From: Clostridium sp.
Lineage (GTDB): Bacteria; Bacillota; Clostridia; Clostridiales; Clostridiaceae
Direction: 5' to 3'
Assembly (NCBI RefSeq): GCF_018372875.1
Contig: NZ_JAHAIF010000002.1
Coordinates: 1 to 64,000, forward strand
DNA length: 64,000 bases
The notes beneath the pieces were generated by a model. That model did not search any database, had not been told where the DNA came from, and worked only from the letters and a program-made list of their open reading frames with translations. How positions within the stretch are numbered: the stretch's first letter is position 1; each line of letters opens with the position of its first letter. The translations under genes were made by a program, and so were the position numbers. This document shows positions 8,792-16,749 of the stretch, piece after piece.

Positions 8792-9520
8792 TTATTTATT
8801 AATATCTTCTTCAGCATATTCTACATCATGATTGCTAGCTGCTGGCATTATAATTTCATCACTTTTTTCAATTGTAACGTCTAACCCTCTAATTTGCTTT
8901 AGTATTCTTAAATGACTTCCTTCTGAATTTAGGGATTCTTCCATTAACTCAGCATTTCCTATTACATATATTTTAAAAGGCGCTGCTTCTCTATCTCCAT
9001 CATCAAATCCTATAAAAGCACTATTACATACAACAGCAGTATTTGGAGTGACCCTATGGTTATTTACGGAAATAGCCTCTGCACCACTACCTCTTAACTC
9101 ATTTATTAATAAAGCCATATCACTATCATGAAGTATCTTATTCATTACTTCATAATCTGTATCTTCATCAAAGTTAATAATGGCATCATTAATTGTAATT
9201 ATAAGTCCAGGACCTTTTACTTCATTTAGCCCTGTTAACATTCCATAATCACCCAACTGATTCCTCATATCTTCTAATACTTTTCCATTAACTTTATCAT
9301 CATTATTATACTTTTCTATTTTTTCTTTAAATTCCTTATTACTTTTTTCAAGCAAGCTTATTTGTTTATATAGTTGTGTCCTCTCTTCAATAGCATCTTG
9401 ATATTCCTTTGCTGTTAATTGCCTTGAAGTTATTCCATCAAAATTGAAGTTAATTGCAATTAATATCCCTACTATCAGTGTTCCAATGAAAAGAGCAATC
9501 TTTGCGCTCTTATTTTTCAT
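8792..9520 (-). CDS. DUF881 protein (YlxW-like), downstream copy
   Basis: 242 residues: one N-terminal transmembrane helix (about 8-26), a coiled coil (about 38-75), and the DUF881 domain (about 85-220). The domain carries K-G-P-G-L-I-I-T-I-N-D, E-L-R-G-S-G-A-E-A-I-S-V-N and R-V-T-P-N-T-A-V-V-C-N. The function is unknown; these genes cluster with divIB and sbp in Firmicutes. This one and the gene at 9885 are paralogs of equal length flanking sbp. It is probably extracytoplasmic. Confidence 0.85.
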   Translation of the reverse strand: MKNKSAKIALFIGTLIVGILIAINFNFDGITSRQLTAKEYQDAIEERTQLYKQISLLEKSNKEFKEKIEKYNNDDKVNGKVLEDMRNQLGDYGMLTGLNEVKGPGLIITINDAIINFDEDTDYEVMNKILHDSDMALLINELRGSGAEAISVNNHRVTPNTAVVCNSAFIGFDDGDREAAPFKIYVIGNAELMEESLNSEGSHLRILKQIRGLDVTIEKSDEIIMPAASNHDVEYAEEDINK

Positions 9521-9529
9521 TTAATCACC

Positions 9530-9871
9530 TCATTGCCTACTTTTATATTTTTCTATGATCAATCTTCTTATAATAGCAAAGTTATCAAATATTCTTCCAC
9601 CAAAGACAATAACTGCTGCTATATATATAGGAATTCCCAATTTATCCCCTAAATAAGCTAAAGCTGCTGCTAACACTGCGTTTCCAAAAAAGCCAGATAT
9701 AAATATATCAGCTTGAAAGTTCTTTGATAAATTTGCTCTTACTGCACCAAAAACTGAATCTAAGCAGGCAAGAATAGCTACTGACATATATGGCGAAAAT
9801 CTTTCTGGTATATTTACATCAAAAACAACTCCTAATATAATTCCAAATAAAAGTCCTATGATTGCTATCAT
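9530..9871 (-). CDS. sbp: Small basic protein Sbp (DUF1290)
   Basis: 113 residues, almost wholly hydrophobic, with three or four membrane segments and the motif D-S-V-F-G-A-V-R-A. A GGAGG lies 8 bp before the chosen ATG at 9871; a TTG one codon upstream is a possible alternative. It sits between two DUF881 genes. The family is found beside divIB/ftsZ in Bacillus and Clostridium, with no assigned biochemical function. Confidence 0.85.
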   Translation of the reverse strand: MIAIIGLLFGIILGVVFDVNIPERFSPYMSVAILACLDSVFGAVRANLSKNFQADIFISGFFGNAVLAAALAYLGDKLGIPIYIAAVIVFGGRIFDNFAIIRRLIIEKYKSRQ

Positions 9872-9884
9872 CAATTCTTCCTCC

Positions 9885-10613
9885 CTACTCCTTTACTGGT
9901 GTAATAAAATCGGTTCTATATGATTCTGTAGTTTTTTCAATAAATATATCATCTACAACCTTATAAGTAACATCATAATTATCCAAAGCACCAAACTTTA
10001 AAGCTCCAGGGAAATCTAATGCTACATTTAGCTTAGTTTTGTCTCCTATAGCTTTTATTACAATTGTTTCTTTAGGACTTACTTTTCTTCCTGATGTTCC
10101 TAACCATATTATACTAGTTCCAGAAGAGTTCATTATACCAGTTTGAGCAGTTATTCTATAATCATTAATTGATATAGCCTCTGCCCTAGCATACCATAAA
10201 GTATTTACTAAATGTACAAGTTCAGCACTTCCTAAATCTACACTTGTATCAGTAGCATTACTAAATATTGGTGTCTTAGGCTTTATAGTAACTATAATTC
10301 CTGGCCCTTTAACATCTACTGTTCCAAGCTGTATTCTTGCGTTATCAAGTGCTTTCTTCACTTCTAAGTCAACCTTACCACTTTCAGCAGCACTTTCTTC
10401 TAACTTTTTTATTTCCTCAGTAAGTTTTGAGTTTGTAGCTGATAGTTCTTCTTTCTCTTTCTTTAAACTTTCAACTTCACTTATTATATCAGTATTATTT
10501 ATATTGCCATCAGTACCATCTTTTTTTGCAAGCATTTTAAACTGATATGCAAGTAAGAATCCTAATAATGCACATACTACTGCAACAAATATTTGTGATG
10601 TTTGCTTTTTCAT
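9885..10613 (-). CDS. DUF881 protein (YlxW-like), upstream copy
   Basis: 242 residues with a transmembrane helix (about 9-27), a Lys/Glu-rich coiled coil (about 42-85) and a DUF881 domain. The domain has K-G-P-G-I-I-V-T-I-K, W-Y-A-R-A-E-A-I-S-I-N-D-Y-R and T-A-Q-T-G-I-M-N. It lies directly after divIB (12-bp gap) and before sbp. It is probably a membrane-anchored cell-envelope protein expressed with division genes; the role is unproven. Confidence 0.85.
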   Translation of the reverse strand: MKKQTSQIFVAVVCALLGFLLAYQFKMLAKKDGTDGNINNTDIISEVESLKKEKEELSATNSKLTEEIKKLEESAAESGKVDLEVKKALDNARIQLGTVDVKGPGIIVTIKPKTPIFSNATDTSVDLGSAELVHLVNTLWYARAEAISINDYRITAQTGIMNSSGTSIIWLGTSGRKVSPKETIVIKAIGDKTKLNVALDFPGALKFGALDNYDVTYKVVDDIFIEKTTESYRTDFITPVKE

Positions 10614-10624
10614 CTTACTCCTCC

Positions 10625-11371
10625 TTATTTATAATCTGGTGAACCTTCATGGCTAACCTTTATATATTCTTTTGGCTTTGCCTGAATGTATATATTCATA
10701 GCATCACTTAACTTTTTAGTTAAGTTTTCATCATTTCCTAATAATACTTGTATATCACCAAAATAAATTTTCATATTTGACATATCATTAACATCTAATG
10801 ATGTAATACTAACCCCCTTATTATCTTTTTGCATTTTCTCTTCAGCTTTATAAAGTAAATTTAATACTTTTTCCAACCTTGTATTTTCCTCTATTTTCAT
10901 ACCCACTTCTTTATCTTTAGTATTTAGACCTTTTATTTCAATTAAATTTTTACCCTCTAATGAATTTGTTCTCTCTAATAAATGCAAATCTTCGGAAATT
11001 ATATCAAAGCTATTTCCATTCTTTTGATAATATATTCCTTTCTTTTCATCCACATTAACTTCCAAAGTTTTAGGTAATTTCTTAGATATTGTAACTGTAG
11101 CTACATATGGATTTTGCATTAACTTTTTTATTAACTCATCTGTATTAAAAATAATTATATTGCTACCTTTAGCTTCTTCTACATTTGTTTTAATAAACTC
11201 TCCCGTTATTAAAGAATCTCCTTTATACACTATTTTTTCTACACTAAAGAATTCTGTTTTGTAAGCTACAAAAGTTAGTATTCCTAACAATAATATAAGG
11301 AGTAATATACATCTCTTAATTAATCTTTTTTTCCTCTTTTTTCTTATATAAATATTGTTGCTTTTTACCAT
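10625..11371 (-). CDS. divIB: DivIB/FtsQ cell-division protein
   Basis: 248 residues: a very basic cytoplasmic start (K-K-R-K-K-R-L-I-K-R), one transmembrane helix (about 21-38), a POTRA domain (about 40-110, with F-S-V-E-K-I-V-Y-K-G) and an FtsQ/DivIB beta domain. It stabilises FtsL/DivIC and the septal synthase. A GGGATGG ribosome site is used. The gene starts a second operon, divIB-DUF881-sbp-DUF881, separated from ftsW by a terminator and 266 bp. Confidence 0.88.
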   Translation of the reverse strand: MVKSNNIYIRKKRKKRLIKRCILLLILLLGILTFVAYKTEFFSVEKIVYKGDSLITGEFIKTNVEEAKGSNIIIFNTDELIKKLMQNPYVATVTISKKLPKTLEVNVDEKKGIYYQKNGNSFDIISEDLHLLERTNSLEGKNLIEIKGLNTKDKEVGMKIEENTRLEKVLNLLYKAEEKMQKDNKGVSITSLDVNDMSNMKIYFGDIQVLLGNDENLTKKLSDAMNIYIQAKPKEYIKVSHEGSPDYK

Positions 11372-11598
11372 GATCCATCCCTATTCCAAACTTTTTATAA
11401 ATTAACATAATATACACTTTTCCTCCTTATATCATACCACTTTATATTACCTATTTCATTAAAAAAATATCATAATTAAGATATTTTTTATAATTATCTA
11501 TTTAATCTATCTTTATTTTTTCATAAATAATTGTATAAAAAAGGTGGGGTTTATATTTATAAAATTATTATCCTTGATTTTATATATTTTCCTAAAGA
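11372..11598. other. AT-rich intergenic region before divIB
   Basis: No gene is supported here. It holds a perfect 10-bp inverted repeat (AAAAAATATC at 11462-11471 with its complement at 11480-11489) that could be a weak bidirectional terminator. A GGAGGA site at about 11420 lies before a 30-codon reading frame that overlaps the divIB start out of frame. The divIB promoter must lie here, but I could not assign clear boxes. Confidence 0.5.
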
Positions 11599-11634
11599 TA
11601 AAAAATACTACTGCACATTTTGTACAGTAGTATC
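11599..11634 (-). terminator. Terminator after ftsW
   Basis: ATACTACTG(C/T)AC pairs with its complement around a short loop and is followed by a T run on the minus strand, just past the ftsW stop. Confidence 0.88.
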
Positions 11635-11637
11635 TTA

Positions 11638-12759
11638 TTAATCTTCTTTACCTACACGTTGTCTAGATATATTTAATAGCACGCCCATTGCCGTCATGGT
11701 TATTGCTAATGATGTTCCCCCATAACTTATAAAAGGAAGCGGAACTCCAGTTACAGGCATTGAACCTGTTACAACAGCTATATTTATTATTGCTTGGAAT
11801 CCAATTATACTTGTAATTCCCATAGCTAATAATGAACCATAAGTATCTCTTGCTTCCATTGCCACCTTAATACCTCTCCATATTAGAAATACAAATAGAG
11901 ATATTATCACTAAACACCCTATTAAACCTAATTCTTCACCAATTATAGCGAATATAAAATCATTATGTGGTTCTGGCATATATATTGTCTTTTGTCTTGA
12001 TTGACCTAAGCCTAATCCTGTAAGTCCCCCTGCTCCTAGTGCATAAAAAGACTGAATAAGCTGATATCCTTTATCTGCTGCATCTTTCCAAGGATCTAAG
12101 AAATTTAACATTCTATCTCTTCTATATGGCTCTCCTAAAGCAAAAACCAAGGCAGCTGCAACAAGAGTTGGAGCTACAACTCCAAACATATGCTTATTCT
12201 GACCACCTGCTACAAATAGTAGCACAAAAGTTACTATCATAATAAGAGCTGCTACACTAAGATTCTTTTGTGCAAGAACCATACCTGCGTACAGTCCCCC
12301 TACACATAAAGGTGGAATAACTCCATGCCAAAAGTCTTTTATTCCATCACCCTTTTTAGTTAAATGCCACGCTAAAAAGAGGACAACTACATATTTGGCC
12401 AACTCAGAGGGTTGAAAGGATAATGGTCCTAGCTTTATCCATCTATATGCACCATTTGTTGGTTCAAATAAATAAACAGCAAAAAGTAATGGAACAGTAA
12501 CTACCATTAATATTCCTGTTACTCTCTTTAACTTATGATAGTCAATAGCCATAAAAATAAATAAGGCTACTGCTCCTAAAGCACAAGCAATTAACTGTTT
12601 TTTTAAGAAGGCAGTACTATCATTGTTCTTAAACATTGCAAAATAAGAACTTGCTGAATATATCATTACAGTTCCTATAGCTACTAAAATAAGCACTGTG
12701 TAAAAAATGCCATAATCTATAGTCCCCATTTTTCTTTTTTTGGGTCTACTTTTCATCAT
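11638..12759 (-). CDS. ftsW: FtsW/SpoVE peptidoglycan glycosyltransferase (SEDS)
   Basis: 373 residues with about ten membrane segments. SEDS signatures include G-P-L-S-F-Q-P-S-E-L-A-K, the Y-Q-L-I-Q-S-F-Y-A-L-G-A-G-G loop and P-F-I-S-Y-G-G-T-S near the end. It polymerises lipid II at the septum with its partner PBP (16750). The ATG at 12759 has GGAGG 8 bp upstream; the longer reading frame begins at a GTG inside that site. It follows mraY, without the usual murD before or murG after it. It may serve both vegetative division and sporulation. Confidence 0.93.
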   Translation of the reverse strand: MMKSRPKKRKMGTIDYGIFYTVLILVAIGTVMIYSASSYFAMFKNNDSTAFLKKQLIACALGAVALFIFMAIDYHKLKRVTGILMVVTVPLLFAVYLFEPTNGAYRWIKLGPLSFQPSELAKYVVVLFLAWHLTKKGDGIKDFWHGVIPPLCVGGLYAGMVLAQKNLSVAALIMIVTFVLLFVAGGQNKHMFGVVAPTLVAAALVFALGEPYRRDRMLNFLDPWKDAADKGYQLIQSFYALGAGGLTGLGLGQSRQKTIYMPEPHNDFIFAIIGEELGLIGCLVIISLFVFLIWRGIKVAMEARDTYGSLLAMGITSIIGFQAIINIAVVTGSMPVTGVPLPFISYGGTSLAITMTAMGVLLNISRQRVGKED

Positions 12760-12784
12760 ACATAAATCCTCCACCTATCTATTA

Positions 12785-13759
12785 CTAAAGTGAAACAAAA
12801 CCTATAATGCATAATATTAAAGTTATTATAGAAAATACTGTTACTATCTTTACTTCTGACCATCCACATTGTTCAAAATGGTGATGTAATGGAGCCATCT
12901 TAAACACTCTCTTTCCAGTCAACTTAAATGAAGTAACCTGAATAACTACTGAAAGTGTCTCAGCAACATAAATTCCTCCAACTATTAAAACTACTAATGG
13001 AGTCTTTAATACCATCATAATTGTGGCTAATGCTCCACCTAATGCTAATGATCCTGTATCACCCATAAACACACTTGCTTTATATGCATTGAATTTTAAA
13101 AATCCTATTAATGCTCCAACTAGGGCTATAGCAAACACTGCTACGCTATAATGCCCCATATTAAAGGCTAAAATACTAAAGAAAGTAAAAACTAACGCAC
13201 TTACAGAAGTAGCTAAACCATCTAATCCATCAGTTAAGTTAACTGCATTTGTAATAGCAGCGTAATAAAAAATTACAAAAGGTATGTATATCCACTTCAA
13301 ATCTATAGCAAAGTCTGCAAATGGTATTGATATTGATGTTCCTACAAACTTATATCCATAGTAAGCTAAAGCTATAGAAAATACTATTTGAAGTATAAAC
13401 TTTTGTCCTGATTTTAACCCCTCATTATCTTTATGAATAATCTTTAAAATATCATCTAAAAAACCTATAAGTCCAAAAGCTAGAGTTCCATATAAAACTA
13501 TCATACCTTCACTAGTAAACTTATATCTCATTACAATCATTACCAGCGTAATAGAAATTAGAAATATTAATCCTCCAATAGTAGGTGTTCCAGCTTTTTT
13601 CATATGGCTTTGTGGTCCATCTTTTCTTATATTTTGACCAAACTTAAGCTTATGAAGCATTGGAATTATTATAGGTCCTAGTATTAATGAAAAAACTAGT
13701 CCTAACCCAAATGCTATTAATACTGTTCTATTAAAAAATCCACTAAATAATTCCCCCAT
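12785..13759 (-). CDS. mraY: MraY phospho-MurNAc-pentapeptide transferase
   Basis: 324 residues with ten predicted membrane helices. Signatures are [10 protein letters not shown] (about 55), [13 protein letters not shown] (about 172), [12 protein letters not shown] (about 230) and M-A-P-L-H-H-H-F-E (about 287). It makes lipid I from UDP-MurNAc-pentapeptide and undecaprenyl phosphate. Its Shine-Dalgarno is separated from the ATG by a hairpin (see 13757-13793). No other start codon exists in frame between the two. Confidence 0.96.
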   Translation of the reverse strand: MGELFSGFFNRTVLIAFGLGLVFSLILGPIIIPMLHKLKFGQNIRKDGPQSHMKKAGTPTIGGLIFLISITLVMIVMRYKFTSEGMIVLYGTLAFGLIGFLDDILKIIHKDNEGLKSGQKFILQIVFSIALAYYGYKFVGTSISIPFADFAIDLKWIYIPFVIFYYAAITNAVNLTDGLDGLATSVSALVFTFFSILAFNMGHYSVAVFAIALVGALIGFLKFNAYKASVFMGDTGSLALGGALATIMMVLKTPLVVLIVGGIYVAETLSVVIQVTSFKLTGKRVFKMAPLHHHFEQCGWSEVKIVTVFSIITLILCIIGFVSL

Positions 13760-13793
13760 CTTTTCTGCTGCTTTATAAGCAGCTCACCTCCTT
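13757..13793 (-). promoter_or_regulatory. Hairpin-bridged ribosome binding site of mraY
   Basis: AAGGAGGTG (about 13785-13793) lies over 20 bases before the mraY ATG. Between them is a perfect 7-bp hairpin, GCTGCTT-ATA-AAGCAGC (13767-13783). Folding it leaves about nine unpaired bases between ribosome site and ATG, close to the ideal spacing. Reading back in frame from the ATG gives no alternative start before a TGA. Confidence 0.7.
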
Positions 13794-13795
13794 CG

Positions 13796-15160
13796 TTATA
13801 TATCTAAATTTTCTAGGGCTTTTACTATTTCTTCAAACTTAACTCCTCTAGATGCCTTAATTATTATAGCATCTCCTTCTTTTATTACATTTCTTAAGTC
13901 TTCTATTAAGTCTTCTTTTGTGCTATAAAGCTTAACACTATCTTTTTTAAACCCTATTCTATAGTTTTCTTTTTCTTCACCTGTTGAAATTAGTAGGTCT
14001 GCCTTATTAGTAGCATACTCCCCAACTTCTTTATGTGCCTTCTCTGACTCATTACCAAGTTCATTCATATTTCCTAAAATAGCTATCTTTCTTTTACCCT
14101 TTGTATTTCCTAATACATCTAAAGCAGCTTTCATTGAATCAGGACTAGCATTATAACAATCATTAATAATTGTAAACTTATCTTTATTTATAAATTGTAA
14201 TCTCATAGAAGTAGCTTCTAAGTTGTCTAATCCCTTTATCATATCTTCATAGCTTACATTAAGTTCTCTACAAGCAGCTATACCAAGCAAAGCATTTAAT
14301 ACGTTATGTGCTCCTACCATAGGAAGATTAAACCTATATTCGCCTTCTTGGCTTACTACAGTAAATGATGTTTCTTTATCTGTTAATTCAATGTCTTTTG
14401 CTTTAAAGTTAAAGCTTTCATCATATCCTGTTTTTATAAGTTTATAGAAATCACTTTTTACATTTGGAAGATATTCATCTTCCCCATTAACTATTAAAAC
14501 ATTATCCTTTGTAAAGAAATCAGTAATTTCCATTTTTGCTTTTAAAATATTTTCTCTTGTTTTCAAATTTTCTAAATGTGATAACCCAATATTTGTTATA
14601 AGTCCAATATTAGGTCTTGAACATTCTGCAAGCTTATGTATCTCTCCTAAATCACTCATTCCCAATTCTAGAACAGCTACATCATATGTAGAATCTAATT
14701 GAAATACCATAAGAGGCAAACCAACTTCATTATTAAAGTTTCCTTTAGTTTTAAATACTTTATACTTATTGCTTAAAAAGGCTGCAACTAAATCTTTTGT
14801 AGAAGTCTTTCCTGTAGATCCAGTAACTCCAACTACCTTTATTCCTAGTTTATTTCTATAATAATGGGCAAGGTCTAATAAAGCATCATATGTATTTTTG
14901 ACTTTAATAATTATTCCTAAACCTTTAATATCTTCTAAATCACCTACAACTTCATCAATTATAGCTATAGAGGCACCTTTTTCTAATGCATCCTTTACAT
15001 AGATATTACCATTAAAGTTTTCACCTTTTAATGCTATAAAAACATTATCTTTTTCAATTTTTCTAGTGTCAGTATTTACATTATTGAAATTTCTATTTTC
15101 ATTATCTACTAGAATTTCACCCTTTACTGCTAGTACTAATTCATCAAAGCTTAATTCCAC
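13796..15160 (-). CDS. murF: MurF UDP-MurNAc-tripeptide-D-Ala-D-Ala ligase
   Basis: 454 residues with the three Mur ligase domains. The P-loop is G-V-T-G-S-T-G-K-T-S-T-K-D (about 107-119). The central-domain motif A-V-L-E-L-G-M-S appears near 160, and N-D-C-Y-N-A-S-P-D-S-M near 335 identifies MurF. It adds D-Ala-D-Ala to complete the pentapeptide. It begins at GTG behind AGAGGT. It follows murE across a 92-bp gap that contains a strong hairpin. Confidence 0.95.
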   Translation of the reverse strand: MELSFDELVLAVKGEILVDNENRNFNNVNTDTRKIEKDNVFIALKGENFNGNIYVKDALEKGASIAIIDEVVGDLEDIKGLGIIIKVKNTYDALLDLAHYYRNKLGIKVVGVTGSTGKTSTKDLVAAFLSNKYKVFKTKGNFNNEVGLPLMVFQLDSTYDVAVLELGMSDLGEIHKLAECSRPNIGLITNIGLSHLENLKTRENILKAKMEITDFFTKDNVLIVNGEDEYLPNVKSDFYKLIKTGYDESFNFKAKDIELTDKETSFTVVSQEGEYRFNLPMVGAHNVLNALLGIAACRELNVSYEDMIKGLDNLEATSMRLQFINKDKFTIINDCYNASPDSMKAALDVLGNTKGKRKIAILGNMNELGNESEKAHKEVGEYATNKADLLISTGEEKENYRIGFKKDSVKLYSTKEDLIEDLRNVIKEGDAIIIKASRGVKFEEIVKALENLDI

Positions 15161-15194
15161 GTTATCTACCTCTTCTTCCTATAACATTCAACAA

Positions 15195-15228
15195 TATGTG
15201 GAATACTGCCTATGCAATATTCCACATA
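15195..15228. repeat. Intercistronic hairpin between murE and murF
   Basis: TATGTGGAATACTGC and GCAATATTCCACATA pair over 15 bp with one G-U/mismatch position around a 4-base loop. There is no T run beside it, so it looks like an mRNA-stabilising or processing hairpin rather than a terminator. Confidence 0.7.
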
Positions 15229-15252
15229 ATTAATTATAATATAAATATTAAA

Positions 15253-16710
15253 CTAATATTCCTTTTCTTTTTCCTTTAATATTTTATCAACAATTTCTCT
15301 TTCGTCAAAGTGTATTTTACCACTTTTTAATTCTTGATAGGTTTCATGACCTTTGCCAGCAATAACAATTACATCTCCAGCTTGTGCTAAATCAATTGCT
15401 CTTTTAATTGCCTCTTTTCTATTTTCTATAACTTCATAGTTATTTTTATTTATACCTTTAATAATATCACCTATAATGCTCATAGGATCTTCTGTTCTTG
15501 GATTGTCAGAGGTTATTATTGCAATTTCAGAGAGTTCTGTTCCTATTTTCCCCATTTGAGGCCTTTTAACTTTATCCCTGTCTCCTCCACAACCAAATAC
15601 AGATATAAGTCTATTTATTTTAAATCCATTTACTGTGGTTAAAATATTTTGTAATCCGTCTGGTGTATGTGCATAATCGATTATTATTGTATAAGGTAAC
15701 TTATATTTTTTTCCTACTTTTTCACACCTTCCAGTAACAACAACATCTCTTATGCCATTTTTTATTGATTCAATAGATACCTTAAGGGCTAGGGAAGCCC
15801 CTATAGCACCAAGAGAATTATAAATATTAAATTCACCTGGTAACCCAACCTTTATAGTTTCTTTTTTCCCTTTAATATTAATATCATAAGTTGATAATTC
15901 ACTTTCACACTTTTCATTAAAGGCTTTATAATCTGATTCTCTTTTTATAGAATAGGATACTGATTCCCCAGATATTTCATCTATTATTCTCTTTCCATAA
16001 TTATCGTCAACATTTACAATACTTATACTACTTTCTTTAAAAAGCTTTAATTTAGCCTCATAATAATTTTCAAAGGTTTTATGAAAATCAAGATGGTCGC
16101 GAGTAAGATTTGTAAATATACCAACATCAAAATTAATTCCATATACCCTATCAAGGGCTAGAGAATGTGATGACACTTCCATTACGCAATACTCACATTT
16201 TCTCTCTACCATTTCATTAAATAACTTGTATAGTTCTAGAGATTCTGGTGTTGTTCTTTCTGAAGGTATTATTATATTTCCTATATGATTTGAAATTGTT
16301 CCTACAAGTCCTACCTTATGTCCTTCTTTTTCTAAAATGCTTTTTATCATAAAGGTTGTTGTTGTTTTCCCGTTGGTTCCTGTAACCCCAATCATTTTCA
16401 TTTTTTTGTGAGGATTATTATAGAAGGTGGCAGAGACTATAGCTAATGCTTTCCTAGTCTCCTCCACCTTTACTATAGTTGTTTCTTTATTATCTAATTG
16501 TATATCTTCTTCACATACAATCACTTTTGCACCTTTTTTAACAGCTTCCTTAGCATACTTATGGCCTTCTTTTTTTAAACCTTTTATACAAAAGAAGATA
16601 TCTCCACTCTTTACATGTCTGCTATCATAACTAATACCATTTATATCTACACTTAAATCACCTTGAATTATTGTATAATTGCTTTTTTCTAAAAGCTTTT
16701 GAAGAATCAT
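15253..16710 (-). CDS. murE: MurE UDP-MurNAc-tripeptide synthetase (diaminopimelate-adding)
   Basis: 485 residues. The P-loop is G-V-T-G-T-N-G-K-T-T-T (about 109-119). Other motifs are E-V-S-S-H-S-L-A-L-D-R (about 178), D-Y-A-H-T-P-D-G-L (about 345) and the D-N-P-R-T-E-D-P motif (about 405). DNPR is the family signature for meso-diaminopimelate rather than lysine, which fits the dap genes at 58.8-63.2 kb. It lies between the PBP and murF. Confidence 0.95.
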   Translation of the reverse strand: MILQKLLEKSNYTIIQGDLSVDINGISYDSRHVKSGDIFFCIKGLKKEGHKYAKEAVKKGAKVIVCEEDIQLDNKETTIVKVEETRKALAIVSATFYNNPHKKMKMIGVTGTNGKTTTTFMIKSILEKEGHKVGLVGTISNHIGNIIIPSERTTPESLELYKLFNEMVERKCEYCVMEVSSHSLALDRVYGINFDVGIFTNLTRDHLDFHKTFENYYEAKLKLFKESSISIVNVDDNYGKRIIDEISGESVSYSIKRESDYKAFNEKCESELSTYDINIKGKKETIKVGLPGEFNIYNSLGAIGASLALKVSIESIKNGIRDVVVTGRCEKVGKKYKLPYTIIIDYAHTPDGLQNILTTVNGFKINRLISVFGCGGDRDKVKRPQMGKIGTELSEIAIITSDNPRTEDPMSIIGDIIKGINKNNYEVIENRKEAIKRAIDLAQAGDVIVIAGKGHETYQELKSGKIHFDEREIVDKILKEKEKEY

Positions 16711-16749
16711 TTTTTACCTCTATTAATTATTAAAAGAAGTTCTTACTCA

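Noticed and set aside
11290..11414. 30-codon frame overlapping the divIB start (begins M-L-I-Y-K-K)
   Set aside because: It has a distant GGAGGA but a poor spacing, and overlaps divIB out of frame. No conservation can be judged.
11535..11640. Plus-strand frame beginning M-Y-K-K-G-G before the ftsW terminator
   Set aside because: No ribosome site, and it runs through the ftsW terminator hairpin.
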